Below, piece by piece: positions 1 to 22,849 of a stretch of DNA of 64,000 nucleotides. The stretch is taken from NCBI GenBank assembly GCA_933207985.1, contig OW240917.1:243515913-243579912 (forward strand), in the 5' to 3' direction. The translations under genes and the position numbers were made by a program. The notes under the pieces were generated by a model that was not told where the DNA came from, did no database searches, and saw only the letters and a program-made list of their open reading frames with translations. The stretch is from Pelobates cultripes. Its lineage: Eukaryota > Chordata > Amphibia > Anura > Pelobatidae. Every line of letters starts with the position of its first letter. Position 1 is the first letter of the stretch.

Positions 1-65
1 CCCGCACTAATTATACTAATACCAGGGTTTAACATTTTACCAAATATTTTTTTCTTCCTATTCAG

Positions 66-3000
66 GTGCTGGGATCTTAGCGCAGGCCACATGAAATTAA
101 TTTATCAGATGCCCATCCTGGCTGCCAATCTGGTATGTGAACATGTGACATTTCACAATGTGCATATGTCATAGGCGTGTGAGCGAAATTGGAAAAATAA
201 ATTCACTAACCCATCACAGTGTAAATATACTAATGGTAAATGAAGTTGTAGCGAATTACTCTAGATGTATGAGTTAATTCAAGTTGAAGCGTAACGGACA
301 GGGCCGGACTGGCCCACCGGGATACCGGGAAATTTCCTGGTGGGTCGTCGGCACTTGGGGCCGGGCAGGCAGCCGGCTCACCTGCGGCCTTAGAGGGAGC
401 ACTTTCGGCGGCCGCAGGGTTTGCTGGCTGTTCTGTCTCTGCTCCCCCTCCCCAGCGCGCCGCTTAATGAGACCGGGGCCGGAATATGACGTCATATTCC
501 GGCCCTGGTCTCTTTGTAGTGTGCTGGGGAGGGGGAGCAGAGACAGAACAGCCAGCTCCCCCTGTGGCCGCAAGAACAGCCAGCAAACCCTGCGGCCGCC
601 AAAAGAGCTCCCTCTGTGGCCGCCAGAACAGCCAGCAAACCCTGCGGCTGCCATCAGAACTCCCCATGCCAGCACACAGGTAGAAATTATGTCACTGTGA
701 GTGTATATGTGTGTGTGTCTGTCATGGTGTGTGTGTGTCTCTGTCTGTCATGGTGTCTGCATCAGTCTGTCATGGTGTGTGCGTCTGTCTGTCATGGTGT
801 CTGCGTCTGTCTGTTTTTACTCACCTTTTTTTCCCCCACGTCGTGCTGGACTCCCCTCGACTGGCCCTGCCTCTACGGCTGAGATTATCAAGCTTGATGA
901 TCTCAGCCAATCCGCACTGACACAGGAAGCACCTCTAGTGACCGTCCGAGTGTCTATCACTAGGAAGCAATGTAAACACTGCATTTTCTCTAAAAAGTCA
1001 GTGTTTACATTGAAAAGCCTGCAGGGACAGGCTATAGACACCAGAGCCACTACATTAAGCTGTGTGTGTGTGCACACATGCTAGTGCGTGCGTGCGTGTG
1101 TTTCTGCTACTGAGTGAGCTTGTGTTTTTATGTCAATGACCTTATGTATATCAGTGAGATTGTTTGTCTATGAGGCTGTGTATCAATCAGCTTGTGTCAG
1201 TGAGATTGTCTGTGTCTGCATGTGAGTATGCTTACTTTATAATTAAAAATTTTACTCTGAAAGGACCAATATTTTATATTGGAAAAAGCAATATCTATAT
1301 ATATATATATATATATATCACTCAATCATCTAGGGTGGCAAGACATAGCCTTACATATTACACGCGACAATATATGGCGCAATGACTTATGGGGCTGGCA
1401 TAGATTTTTTTTTTCCAGGGCTGCTTTGGAATCCCCAGTCCGGCCCTGGTAACGGAGCACACTGGTATTTAAAGAGCGTATCTAAATCTGAAAATTAAAC
1501 TTTGGTTTGGTTAACTGCAACAAACACATTCTGTCCAGAGTGTCTTCTTTAAATCTACCTAAAACTTTTTAATGTTTTCTCTTTGGTTTTTATTTTCTAT
1601 TTTGCCCTGTGAACCCCTTAAGGACCAAACTTCTGGAATAAAAGTGAATCATGACATGTCACACATGTCATGTGTCCTTAAGGGGTTAAAGGAACACTTA
1701 AAGTGCTGTAGTGGTTATGGTGCGAGGAGTGCCCTGGCACTCCCCACTGTTTGCAGAGCTTAGCTCATTTCTTCATACAAGAAAAGGAGAGGTTGCGAGT
1801 GGTGCCCAGCAGACTGTATGACACAGTGGTTATGGTGACTGTAGTTTGTGCTTAATTTACTCATGTGATAAAATTTTCACTTCTCCACATTTTCCAGTTT
1901 TGCGAAGATTTTTCTGACCAGTAACATTTTGCTCTTGAAGGTGAATTTTTTCCTGTTTCTGAACATTGTCAGAGTTTTGGCCTCCAAGCTATGGAAAACA
2001 AACACTGGGAAATTAGATCCGTGCCAGCAATATGGGTAAGTCACTAGCGTGCAGAGACCACCGCAGGTCAAAGTTGATTCAATATAGTGTTAGTTACTTC
2101 GACCCAATTAATATAATCCTTTAAGACTGACATTAACAGAGGAGAGCAAAATGTGAATACATCTCTCCACCGTTCCAAAATAATATTGTTACATGCCTAC
2201 TATGGAAATACAGACTTGGACTTGTCCCTTTTTTAATATCTGTCCCTGTCTGTAATACTTTCTGTATTTACCATTGCCCATTTAAATGCCAAAATGGGTT
2301 ACTTGTTGTAGGTTAAATACTGGCTCCGTAATATAGAGAGGCATACTAAAATTGGAGCGGACAGAAGAAATAGATTTAATGGTGACTGCTCCACTTTTAG
2401 TTCGTTGTCCTGGAATTCAATAAACAGGGATATTCAGTAAAGTGAGAATTGCTGGGACTCGAGTTATTTTTCAATATAAGAATTGGCCTCCAGTGGTGGC
2501 CCATCCATAGCGGCACTTGGGGGCCAGATAATTGTGAATTAAATAATAGTCAGTGGTAAAAGTGTAGGACTAGACATTTTCTTTTTTTCCTCGGGAGAGG
2601 GACCACTTCTAGCTTGCTATAAGCTTTTTACTTTAACTTTAAAATATGCAAATTTGCACTTTCACATATCTGGTAGCCAGCCACTCGAGGTGGAGTTAAC
2701 CCTGCAAAGTAATTATTGTGGTGTCTCAATAAGGGGATAGGGGAACTGCACGCAGACCACTTCAATGAGATTAAAAGACCATTATAGTCACCCAGACCAC
2801 TTCAGCTCAATGAGATTAAGTGGTCTGGGTGCCTATCGTGTACCTTTCAGTCAAGTGTCTTATTTTCACTTTATAAAGGTTCATGGTGTTGAAAACGCAG
2901 TGGTGATGTTCATTAGGTCGGGAGTGCAGAACTTGCAGTTAAAGGACCACTATAGTGCCAGGAAAACATACTCGTTTTCCTGGCACTACAGTGCCCTGAG

Positions 3001-5748
3001 GATGCCCCCACCCTCAGGGTCCCCCTCCCACCGTACTCTGGGGAGAGGAAGGGGTTAAACTTACCTCTTTCTCCAGTGTCGGGCGGGAGCTCTCCTCTTC
3101 GGCTGAATGCGCATGCGCGGTAGGAGCCGCGCGCGCATTCAGCCAGTCCATAGGAAAGCACTCACAATGCTTTCCTAGTGACGCTGGCGTCTTCTCACTG
3201 TGAAAAATCACAGTGAGAATCACGCAAGCGCCTCTAGCGGCTGTCAAGAGACAGCCACTAGAAGCTGGATTAACCCCAATATAAACATAGCAGTTTCTCT
3301 GAAACTGCTATGTTTATAAAAAAAAAAAAAAAGGGTTAACCCTAGCTGGACCTGGCACCCAGACCACTTCATTAAGCTGAAGTGGTCTGGGTGCCTAGAG
3401 TGGTCCTTTAAATAGGTCAAGATATGGAGTTTATGGAGGAGGAGGGGTTACAGTTCACAAAGGCTAGCTTATAGTCTTGTAATGTTGTATGTTGTTGCCA
3501 TAGGAACCCCCTGCCCATTTCTGCAAATTTTGTCACCAACAAAAGTAACCTTTTTCACACTTGTTTATATATACCTGTGTTCTTGATATTTCAAGTTTTA
3601 TTGGCTTTTTATAGGAAGCTCCTGAAGTCCACGCTGGTCCTTATGCCTCTTTTCGGGGTGCATTACGTTCTGTTCATGGCAATGCCTTATACGGAGGTTC
3701 AGGGGCTCCTCTGGCAGATACAAATGCATTACGAGATGTTCTTCAACTCCTCCCAGGTATACAACAGCAACATAACCACAGACGCGATGCATGATTGTGC
3801 ACACCCCCATTCTATCTTATTGTACGGTTTCATATATCTTGGCTCATTGCTGCTGTAGTGGGCTTATGTTATTTACAATCTAATCACAGGGCAGATTATT
3901 TATAATATTCATATTCTATTGTGAAAGCATTATGTATAATATGCTTAGTATCTGCTCCTAAATACTACATAGATCACCAAAGTGCGTCCTCGTTTGCTTG
4001 TTATACCAGTGTTCTAAATGGGGTTCTAAATTGTATCGCTGACCCTTTGTTGTATGGATGAGGATTTCTGTGATTCTCAGACGCGGGAGGTGATTTATTT
4101 TGCTTTTTCAAACATATCTTTTCCTTTATCCTTCATTACGAAACCACCTACTACTCAATACATCTGAGGATAAGTTATATCTTTGTGAATAGTACTGGCA
4201 GAAAATAATTATATTTCAAGACAGTTACATACAAAAAGGGGATGGAGCGTGTACGGCGATGGAAAGCCACCACAGCTGTATCCAGTACTTAAGGATTCTT
4301 TAATCCTGCACTATAGATTAAAGTAGTCTGTCTATTTGTGCCCCGTTTCAAAGCATTGCATCACGACAAATCTAGATGCACAAGGCTTACTGCTGGAAAC
4401 TTCTGCCATAATAGTCTATGTTGAGGCAGTCAATAAAAAATAACAACCACTGCTTGATCTATTCGATGGCCAGACCTGGAACTTCAGCTCCAATAGTCCC
4501 TACTTTAATCTAGCCCTGATAGGCTGTGGCACTTGGTCGTTTGGTACGAGTTCAAGGTGAAGTTGCCATTAGTTTTTTTTTAAATAATACATGAACAAAG
4601 ACCAGACCTAGAGTGTTCTTTTAATTTATCTTCCTTATGTCCCAGAAGAATGGGCAGTAAAATTTAATTTTTATGCCAGCTCTAACTGCACACATATCTG
4701 CGGGGGGGAGGGGGGGAAGGGAGGGTGTGTAAGTTACTGAAGGGGTTTAAACCTGAACATTTCTATTTCCCCAGGGATTCTTTGTGGCGATTATCTACTG
4801 CTTCTGCAATGGGGAGGTGAGTGATAAAACGTATGATAAACTCAGAGCTGCTATTTTCATGTCCAATACACACACCTCCCTCTGCTGAGCTACAAGCTCA
4901 GAAATAGTATTGCATAATAGTCCTGCTACTTGCTGCCACTTCACATGTCTAACCCCATTCTTCAGGACCGGATGGTATGTATTCAATATAACACTAAACT
5001 GCAGTGAGCTGAAAGCCAAAATCGATCACAACTGGAAAAATTCTATAGCAGTCTATTTCTACTCTCCAGCACAGAATATGACTGGTGGAAGAACTGTACC
5101 AGCCGGGAGGCTGCCGAGTATTTCTGCCAGTTCACATTTGTTAGCTTGGTATGTTAGTACAGACTTATGTAACTGTGCTAGGTCTCCTGCTACTGCATTA
5201 CTGTCATATAACATCTTTTTCACACCTCTGTGCTAAATTATGTAGCTATAGTTATCTAGCAGCACATAGCTATTACCCTGCGATCTAACAGAGCATGCCG
5301 CTGCTGCCTAACACCTATTGTCCAATCTATCAAAAGAACATCTCAGAAACCTTTCAATAAGCCTCACAGTTCTTGTCAGCTCTCTACAGCACATTCAGCA
5401 AAAAAAAAAAAAAAAACTGCCTAAAGAAGCATACATTTTGTTATCCTGTTCTCCTTCTAGGTACAGGCTGAAGTTCGCAAGTTCTGGTTTCGTAGGAGCT
5501 TGTCCGTGGACCTCAAACAAAAATCCCGTGTCACCAGTACAGGTGGCAGCTGTCACTACGGCGCCGTTTTATCTCACACCACGAACAGCGTCTGTCTGAG
5601 CATGGCGGCCAGAGGAAGACAGCTGTCAGCGCCAATCCATTCTACGTCCTACCTTCCAGGCTACATCACTAGCAGTCCTCCAACTGACAGCACTCCACAG
5701 CATGCCGGCATTAGTAGGGAAGGGCTTGAAACCCACACACCAACATGA
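66..5748 (+). CDS. PTH3R: Parathyroid hormone receptor (PTH1R/PTH3R type), 3' part
   Basis: Class B G-protein-coupled receptor for PTH/PTHrP at the plasma membrane. Five exons with GT-AG borders join in frame: 66-132, 1941-2035, 3615-3756, 4775-4816 and 5461-5748, giving the last 210 residues; the 5' exons lie outside the window. Exon 66 starts CWDLSAG (ECL2/TM5), exon 1941 holds [11 protein letters not shown] (end of TM5, ICL3), exon 3615 has [17 protein letters not shown] (TM6) and MPYTEV...MHYEMFFNS (ECL3/TM7), the 42-bp exon 4775 encodes [14 protein letters not shown], and the last exon begins VQAEVRKFW (helix 8). The 42-bp exon is a hallmark of this receptor family. The TM6-TM7 sequence is closer to PTH1R/PTH3R than to PTH2R. 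The choice of PTH3R rests on its being next to DDX42/CCDC47/STRADA and is an inference. The tail ends THTPT, without the ETVM PDZ ligand of mammalian PTH1R. Confidence 0.85.
299..1448. mobile_element. Non-autonomous hAT-like transposon with 8-bp TSD
   Basis: The 1150-bp element starts CAGGGCCGGACTGG and ends with its inverted copy CCAGTCCGGCCCTG. It is flanked by a perfect 8-bp duplication GTAACGGA (291-298 and 1449-1456), the hAT signature. It has no transposase. The interior holds a large inverted repeat (424-555), degenerate TGTCTGTCATGG tandem repeats (about 700-815), a block shared with the element at 37883-39061, and a TA microsatellite (about 1296-1318). It lies in a receptor-gene intron. 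Confidence 0.9.
424..555. repeat. Near-perfect palindrome inside the hAT element
   Basis: Arms 424-456 and 523-555 are perfect 33-nt reverse complements. The centre, 471-510, is a 40-bp palindrome with one mismatched pair around ATATGACGTCATAT, which contains a CRE-like TGACGTCA. Confidence 0.9.
1612..1687. mobile_element. Mini-MITE with CCCCTTAAGGAC ends
   Basis: Short element with inverted ends AACCCCTTAAGGAC and GTCCTTAAGGGGTT around an ACATGTCACACATGT core. Relatives occur at 9435-9485 and, split by a hAT insertion, at 37870-37882 plus 39062-39136. Confidence 0.65.
2939..3411 (+). mobile_element. TTAA-flanked MITE, family A (full copy)
   Basis: It begins TTAAAGGACCACTATAGTG and ends CTAGAGTGGTCCTTTAA. 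Each end folds on itself: the 5' end around GCCAGGAAAACATACTCG and the 3' end around GGTGCC...CACTTCATTAAGCTGAAGTG. The GC-rich interior includes GCTGAATGCGCATGCGCGG. Other copies: 13188-13648 (reversed), 17054-17474, 40069-40516, and truncated 6318-6605. Fragments of related ends also occur at about 2745-2860. No coding capacity. Confidence 0.85.
4702..4725 (+). other. G-quadruplex-forming run
   Basis: Four or more runs of three to seven G separated by one or two A, about 50 bp before the acceptor of the 42-bp receptor exon at 4775. Confidence 0.6.
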
Positions 5749-7260
5749 GGAGCAACGTGCCAGGCTTAAACACTGCGTAAAGGACAGATGGATGGTATAA
5801 GAAGACAAACGTTGTCAGAACTCTGGAATTCAATGGAGCAGAGCACTTAAGAGGGAGCTCTTAAATACAGGACAAAAAGCATTTCTGAAATGGAAAGAAG
5901 AAAAACATTCTGTTGCATATTCTCTATAGATTCTGAACTTAAAGGGTCTTTTCAGACCCCTAAAGTACTGTAGCTTATCGAAGTACTTTAAGTGTGAAGA
6001 ATGTGTTTGCTTTTTGATTTTGCATAAAGTGCTGATTGCAATACAATTGGCACTTTTATAAATGAACCTTGTTACACCCCCTGACTGTCAGACAACCGTC
6101 CTGTTACTTCCTGGTTTGGTTAGCTCAGTGGTGCTAAACTCAAGAGGCAGCAATTGCAAAGACTTCTCATTGAGCTGCATTGGAAAGTCTGTGATTGGAC
6201 AGCCACAAAAAGTCTGGGCGGGGTTAAAAGGGGAGGGATTGCAAAGGTTTCATATAAGAGAACTGCAGCTTTTTGCAAGCTGTTTTAATTATAACCCCAA
6301 TTAAAAAGTGCTCTTCTTCCTTCATTGGCTGAATGCGCATGCGTGGCAAGAGCCGCGCGTGCATTCAGCCAGTCTCATAGGAAAGCATTCTCAATGCTTT
6401 CCTATGGACGCTGGCGTCTTCTCACTGTGAAAATCACAGTGAGAAACGCAGAAGCGCCTCTAGCGGCTGTCAATGAAACCGTCACTAGAGGCTGGATTAA
6501 CCCATAGGTAAACATAGCAGTTTCTCTGGTTAACCCTAGCTGGACCTGGCACCCAGACCACTTCATTGAGCTGAAGTGGTCTGGGTGCCTTTAGTGGTCC
6601 TTTAAGAATGATTTGATTCCTTACTTGGGGTCCACAAGACACAGTTCCCCTCTTCTCTTTACTACAGCTCAAAGAGAGCGATGAGGCCCCTGCTTAGGAG
6701 CTTTTGTTAGCTCTCCTGAGCCAAGCCAGCAGTGCAGGGTCAGCTGATCACTTTCAGCCAATGAGCAAAGCCCTGCAGAGGCAAACCCCAGGTAAAAAGC
6801 TAAGCCGTTCTAAAAGTGTTTTAATTACGTACATTGTGGGGGCAACAATAATACTATAATCACTACAGAACCTTGGAGTGGCCCTTTAATTTAAGAATGA
6901 GATGGGTAAATGTGCCTGCAGAAGTTAAGAGACAAGCAAATGTCAAAAGGACAAAGCAAATATGGAAAAAGGTGAGTGGATGAGGGAGGAGAAAATCAGG
7001 TAACACACAGCAACAACCCTAGAGTGTGCATCTATTAAAATCTAGAATTCTTTCTCTCTCCCTTTTGTAGAACTGGATAAGGGCAGTTATGGGGGATTGA
7101 AACAGTAGCAGCTACTCAGCCTTGGTTTGAAACATTTTGATCCCTGCTTGGAATTACGCTTTTGACATTTTATAAGGCCTTTGTTGGCAAAACAAAGTAA
7201 AAGTAAATCCATACACACTGTGCAAGAAGTTTTAAACTGGTAACACGACAAGAGACAACA
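5749..7260. other. Receptor 3'UTR and spacer with composite TTAA element
   Basis: This stretch lies between the stop at 5748 and the 3' end of DDX42. I found no strong AATAAA for the receptor; ATTAAA at 6300-6305 is a weak candidate. A probable TTAA-type element runs 5939-6889 (TTAAAGGGTC start, GGCCCTTTAA end) and encloses a truncated family A copy (about 6318-6605). No gene seen. Confidence 0.5.
6318..6605 (+). mobile_element. Family A MITE, 5'-truncated
   Basis: It contains the GCTGAATGCGCATGCG interior and the full 3' terminal hairpin, ending TAGTGGTCCTTTAA. The 5' hairpin is missing. Confidence 0.75.
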
Positions 7261-7274
7261 TCAAAACATGTTTT

Positions 7275-7280
7275 TTTAAT
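7275..7280 (-). other. Candidate DDX42 polyadenylation signal
   Basis: ATTAAA on the minus strand, about 440 bases after the stop codon at 7720-7722. Confidence 0.4.
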
Positions 7281-7719
7281 CAGAAGCTCTGTCTATGAAA
7301 TGAACAAGTTCTCACATGAGGGAGGGGAGGGGGGATAAAACTTGCTATGTACAGAAACATTTTCTAACACGCACATACACACAATATGGAGAGAGTGTCC
7401 AAGGAACAGCTGGAACTGAATAGCCCACATTGCAGGTTTCTAAGTGACTGCAGGATAAAACACTTAATGCAAAGCAATGAATGGATGTATTTTGCTGTAC
7501 ATGTAGAAGCACACGGATCTACTTGACCCCCACCCTCAAATCTGCGCAAGATAAGGACCAGTCCAGAGTGAATTTATGTTCTCTCAAATTAAAAACCGAA
7601 GTGTCAGGGATTGTGTCACCTCCAACAGTAAATTGAAGAGAAAAAAAAAAAAAAAGCAAACAAAATGAATCAAACAGAATTGAGTAAATTATGGCAAACC
7701 CATGATAAGATGGGCTAAC

Positions 7720-19666
<11,947 letters not shown>

Positions 19667-19879
19667 CTGCAAGAAAAAGAGGAGAAAAAAAAACTTCCCT
19701 GCACGCAGTTCGGAAACCCAGCCATTTCATGTGATAACGACAGCCTGTTTTTTGTGCCAGAGTGTCAAGCTATAGACATTTTAGAACCAGTCTTCTGCAC
19801 TCCCTCCACATACCCGGTGCTTAGCTGGACCTGAGGTTGTCTGTGCCTCGGACAATATTAGAAAAAAAAAAAACAAGAT

Positions 19880-20024
19880 GGGCAGTATGCCAGTGTCTAT
19901 AGCTTGATAAAGACCTCAGTTGAGGTCGAAACGTTTCAGTATTCTCCAATAAACCTGCCTGATTTGCACACCTTGACGGCCTGGACAATCTTGGTTTTTT
20001 GCTATAGACATTGGCATGCTGCCC
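19880..20024. repeat. Inverted-repeat element with hammerhead-like core
   Basis: 24-bp inverted repeats (19880-19903 and 20001-20024; 22 of 24 match) enclose TTGATAAA, a perfect GACCTC/GAGGTC hairpin and CGAAAC, then the palindrome GAAACGTTTC. This order resembles the hammerhead ribozyme core (CUGAUGA, stem II, GAAA) carried by Penelope-like retroelements, but the core bases at C3 and G8 differ. A further inverted copy of the arm tip, TCAAGCTATAGACA, lies near 19768. Confidence 0.5.
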
Positions 20025-20390
20025 AGGTGGTAGCTTTGGAGTCTGAGTAATCTACACAAATTATACGCAATAACTATTTAATGGAAAAAATGGCACCGTA
20101 AGCACAGCAAGGTCAGCAGAGCATCGCTAGATGTAGATGACAACTACATTTCCCAGATAAGCCAAAGATTCTGTTTCCAGCAAAAAAGGATTTTGGGTAG
20201 AGACATGCATATACACTGGACCCTCATCCAAAATTTTTAGATGTAATAAAATCACAGCAAACAGTAGGAGTGGAAAAACAGATTTGCAAACTTGACTGGC
20301 ATATGACCATCTGTTGACCTTAATATATGCAAAACTTGAAAATGCATCTTAAAAATAAAAACTTTTTTTATTTTATTTTTTTAGTTAGAC

Positions 20391-20490
20391 NNNNNNNNNN
20401 NNNNNNNNNNNNNNNNNNNNNNNNNNNNNNNNNNNNNNNNNNNNNNNNNNNNNNNNNNNNNNNNNNNNNNNNNNNNNNNNNNNNNNNNNN
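20391..20490. other. Assembly gap (100 N)
   Basis: Exactly 100 undetermined bases, a typical placeholder of unknown true length. It lies between the CpG-rich DDX42 promoter and the first recovered DDX42 coding exon. Confidence 0.98.
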
Positions 20491-20800
20491 GGGACACCCA
20501 GCTAGCCGCCCCCTCCGCCCTGTGTGTTCCTCCCGGGGCCGCCCCCCCTCTCCCGGTCAGTGAATGCTCAGTAGCCGCCCTCCATCCCGGTGATGCTCTC
20601 CCCTCCCCCTCACACCCACGGTCTCACCGTCTCTCCGTCCCCGCGGTGTCTCTCTCCGAGCGGCGATCCCGAGCTCAGCGCCGAGCTACCACGTCATCAG
20701 CCAGCGCGCGCGTCGCTCTGTACCAACGTCACGGGAGGCTGCCTCTGGTCACGTGATTCTCCCCGCCTCGCTACTGCCAGTGTCACGTGACCGTGCCCTC
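20491..20800 (-). promoter_or_regulatory. DDX42 CpG-island promoter and probable exon 1
   Basis: GC- and CpG-rich block with two CACGTG E-boxes (20750-20755 and 20784-20789) and an ACGTCA half-site (20691-20696). A minus-strand donor GAGACG|GTGAGA would end a non-coding exon 1 at 20628. Position and composition fit the 5' end of DDX42. A transcription start cannot be fixed by eye. Confidence 0.6.
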
Positions 20801-20810
20801 GCTCTAACAA

Positions 20811-20813
<3 letters not shown>

Positions 20814-20840
<27 letters not shown>
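20814..20840 (+). repeat. (CAG)9 microsatellite
   Basis: Nine uninterrupted CAG units preceded by CAA units, just upstream of the DDX42 promoter; non-coding here. Confidence 0.9.
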
Positions 20841-20842
<2 letters not shown>

Positions 20843-21090
20843 ATACTAGTGACCGTCCCTCACACAGAGCACAGTGACTGCCGGCTCTATAGGCTATCCA
20901 GGAAGTAATTCAGCCAATCATGAGCATCACAGCTCTGGGCCACACTTTATTTAATGTACATTCTGCTCTGTGTATATTTTATAATAATTTATATTGTGTG
21001 CCATACTAATTCATTTAATCCCATTGGTGGTGGACGCGTGCGCACATGTTGCTGTCCCAAGTTTGTTCCCTGGCATCCCCTCTAGCATGT

Positions 21091-21233
21091 AAGCTCATTG
21101 AGCAGGGCCCTCCACCCCTCCGTTACTGTGTGTCCAACTTGTCTGGTTACAACTACATGTCCGTTCGTTCACCCATTGTACAGCGCTACGGAATTTGCTG
21201 GCGCTATATAAATAATAAAATAATAATAATAAT
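21091..21233 (+). mobile_element. SINE/LINE 3' tail
   Basis: Ends in TGTACAGCGCTACGG...TGCTGGCGCTATATAAATAA followed by an A/T-rich AATAAT tail, a common amphibian retroposon ending. Family not identified. Confidence 0.55.
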
Positions 21234-22849
21234 CCCCAGGCAGCACAACCCAAGCATATCATTAGACACGCTTGTACTTCAACAGCAAACTCTGCATGGT
21301 CTTCTAAGTTAGAGGCTGGCCTTAGAGGCTTACACTCAGCCTGGCGTGCTTGACACCCGGCCGATACATCCCTTCAGTGGACGTTCCCACCCATTATGGA
21401 CATCACCAACGACGCAAGTTGCAGTGCTGGCAATACCACGCCCGAACTGTCCCAAATCACATACCTCCCAATATTGCGAGGTATGATCTCACTTTCTATA
21501 ACGCCGTTGAGATTATTCAATATACAGTACTTTTTGAGAGTAGAAAGAAAAGGCTGGGATTTGTAGTTCGAAACCATATATATACATATTTTTTCCACCG
21601 TAACAAAGATTGATTTAAGAAAAAAAAAAAAGGTATCACTTCTCCTGTACTACCCAAGAGCATTAGTCAATTATACATGTCTAGGAAACAAAATGGTTGG
21701 TCAGGCAAATCTAACAACTAATCTCTTCAGTTAGTAACCAAAAGGATTGAAAAAGCAAATCTGTAACTGAATAACTGCTATTAAAATAGGGATTGCAGCT
21801 CTGGCATAATACTGAGACAATCGCCAATCGTCCCATATCATAGCACTACATACCTTCTAACGTGAGGCGGCAGCAATTCAGAAAGCTGGGGTCATGTCTG
21901 ATGCAAGGGTCTCTTCAATGCTGATTAACTGACTGTGTTTAATTTTACATGTTCAAAAGAAGCAATAACATAGGGATATAACTAGTGAGCTAGAATCGGG
22001 TCTGACAAGTCTGGCCTGCTGGAAGCTGTGAGACAATCACAGGGTTATTGGATAAACATCAGATTTTGTCAGAATAGGCAAAATTTAGGGAATATGACCA
22101 AATTCCGTCTGCATTGGTAATTCCCATATTTACTAAAACCAGAGGGCATATAAAAAAAATTTAAGAGCCTCAATGGCACGTGTTAAATATTTGGCGGCTG
22201 GCCAGTGCTTGCTAGTCAGCTGCCACATTACAAATGTAAAATAAATAAATAACAGTTTATGGGAGTCAGTATAATCCCCATATTACTGGAGGTGGTTTCC
22301 CATTTGCTAGAAAAGTCCCCATTGCATGTAGGTGGGGCCTATGAAACCTGTACCCCCACCAGTGGGCATCAGGTGGGGGCTACCTTAAATATTAATGGGG
22401 GAAAACCTAGTGTCCCCCACAGCCCTTAACCACGAGCAACTGCTGTGGGTCCCATGATCATCCCCGGCCTCTACCCATGAGCGACGTAATACTTCTCCCG
22501 AGACTTGACTGTCAGAGTACTCTGATTGGCTGAGAGTTCTTGGTCATATTGCAACGCGTGGGAAATAGTTGTCGTAGCATGGGAAAGCCTACATAACAGC
22601 TTACCCTGCTATCAGAGCTCATTCTGTGTCAAGCAATCCATGGGTAAAGATTATTTTTTATTACGTGCGTTTTTGATTATCTTTTTTTGCAATAGGGGTT
22701 TTATTTTTTTACATTAGTGGCGTCTGGGATTATGGATTTTAATTTTGCCTTTTTGGGGGGCTGAAGCTAAGAATTAGAAGAAAGAAAACTGATAGTAGGC
22801 ATATATATTTATTATTAGGATCTATAGCTCCTAATAACTGTCAGTGTGT

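Noticed and set aside
274..1084. Several overlapping small open frames near the left end
   Set aside because: They lie in the hAT element and its palindrome and microsatellite; not conserved-looking.
20327..20563. Open frame spanning the N gap
   Set aside because: The frame passes through undetermined bases, so it has no meaning.
20814..20840. Polyglutamine or polyalanine coding repeat
   Set aside because: The CAG run lies upstream of the DDX42 promoter with no open reading context.
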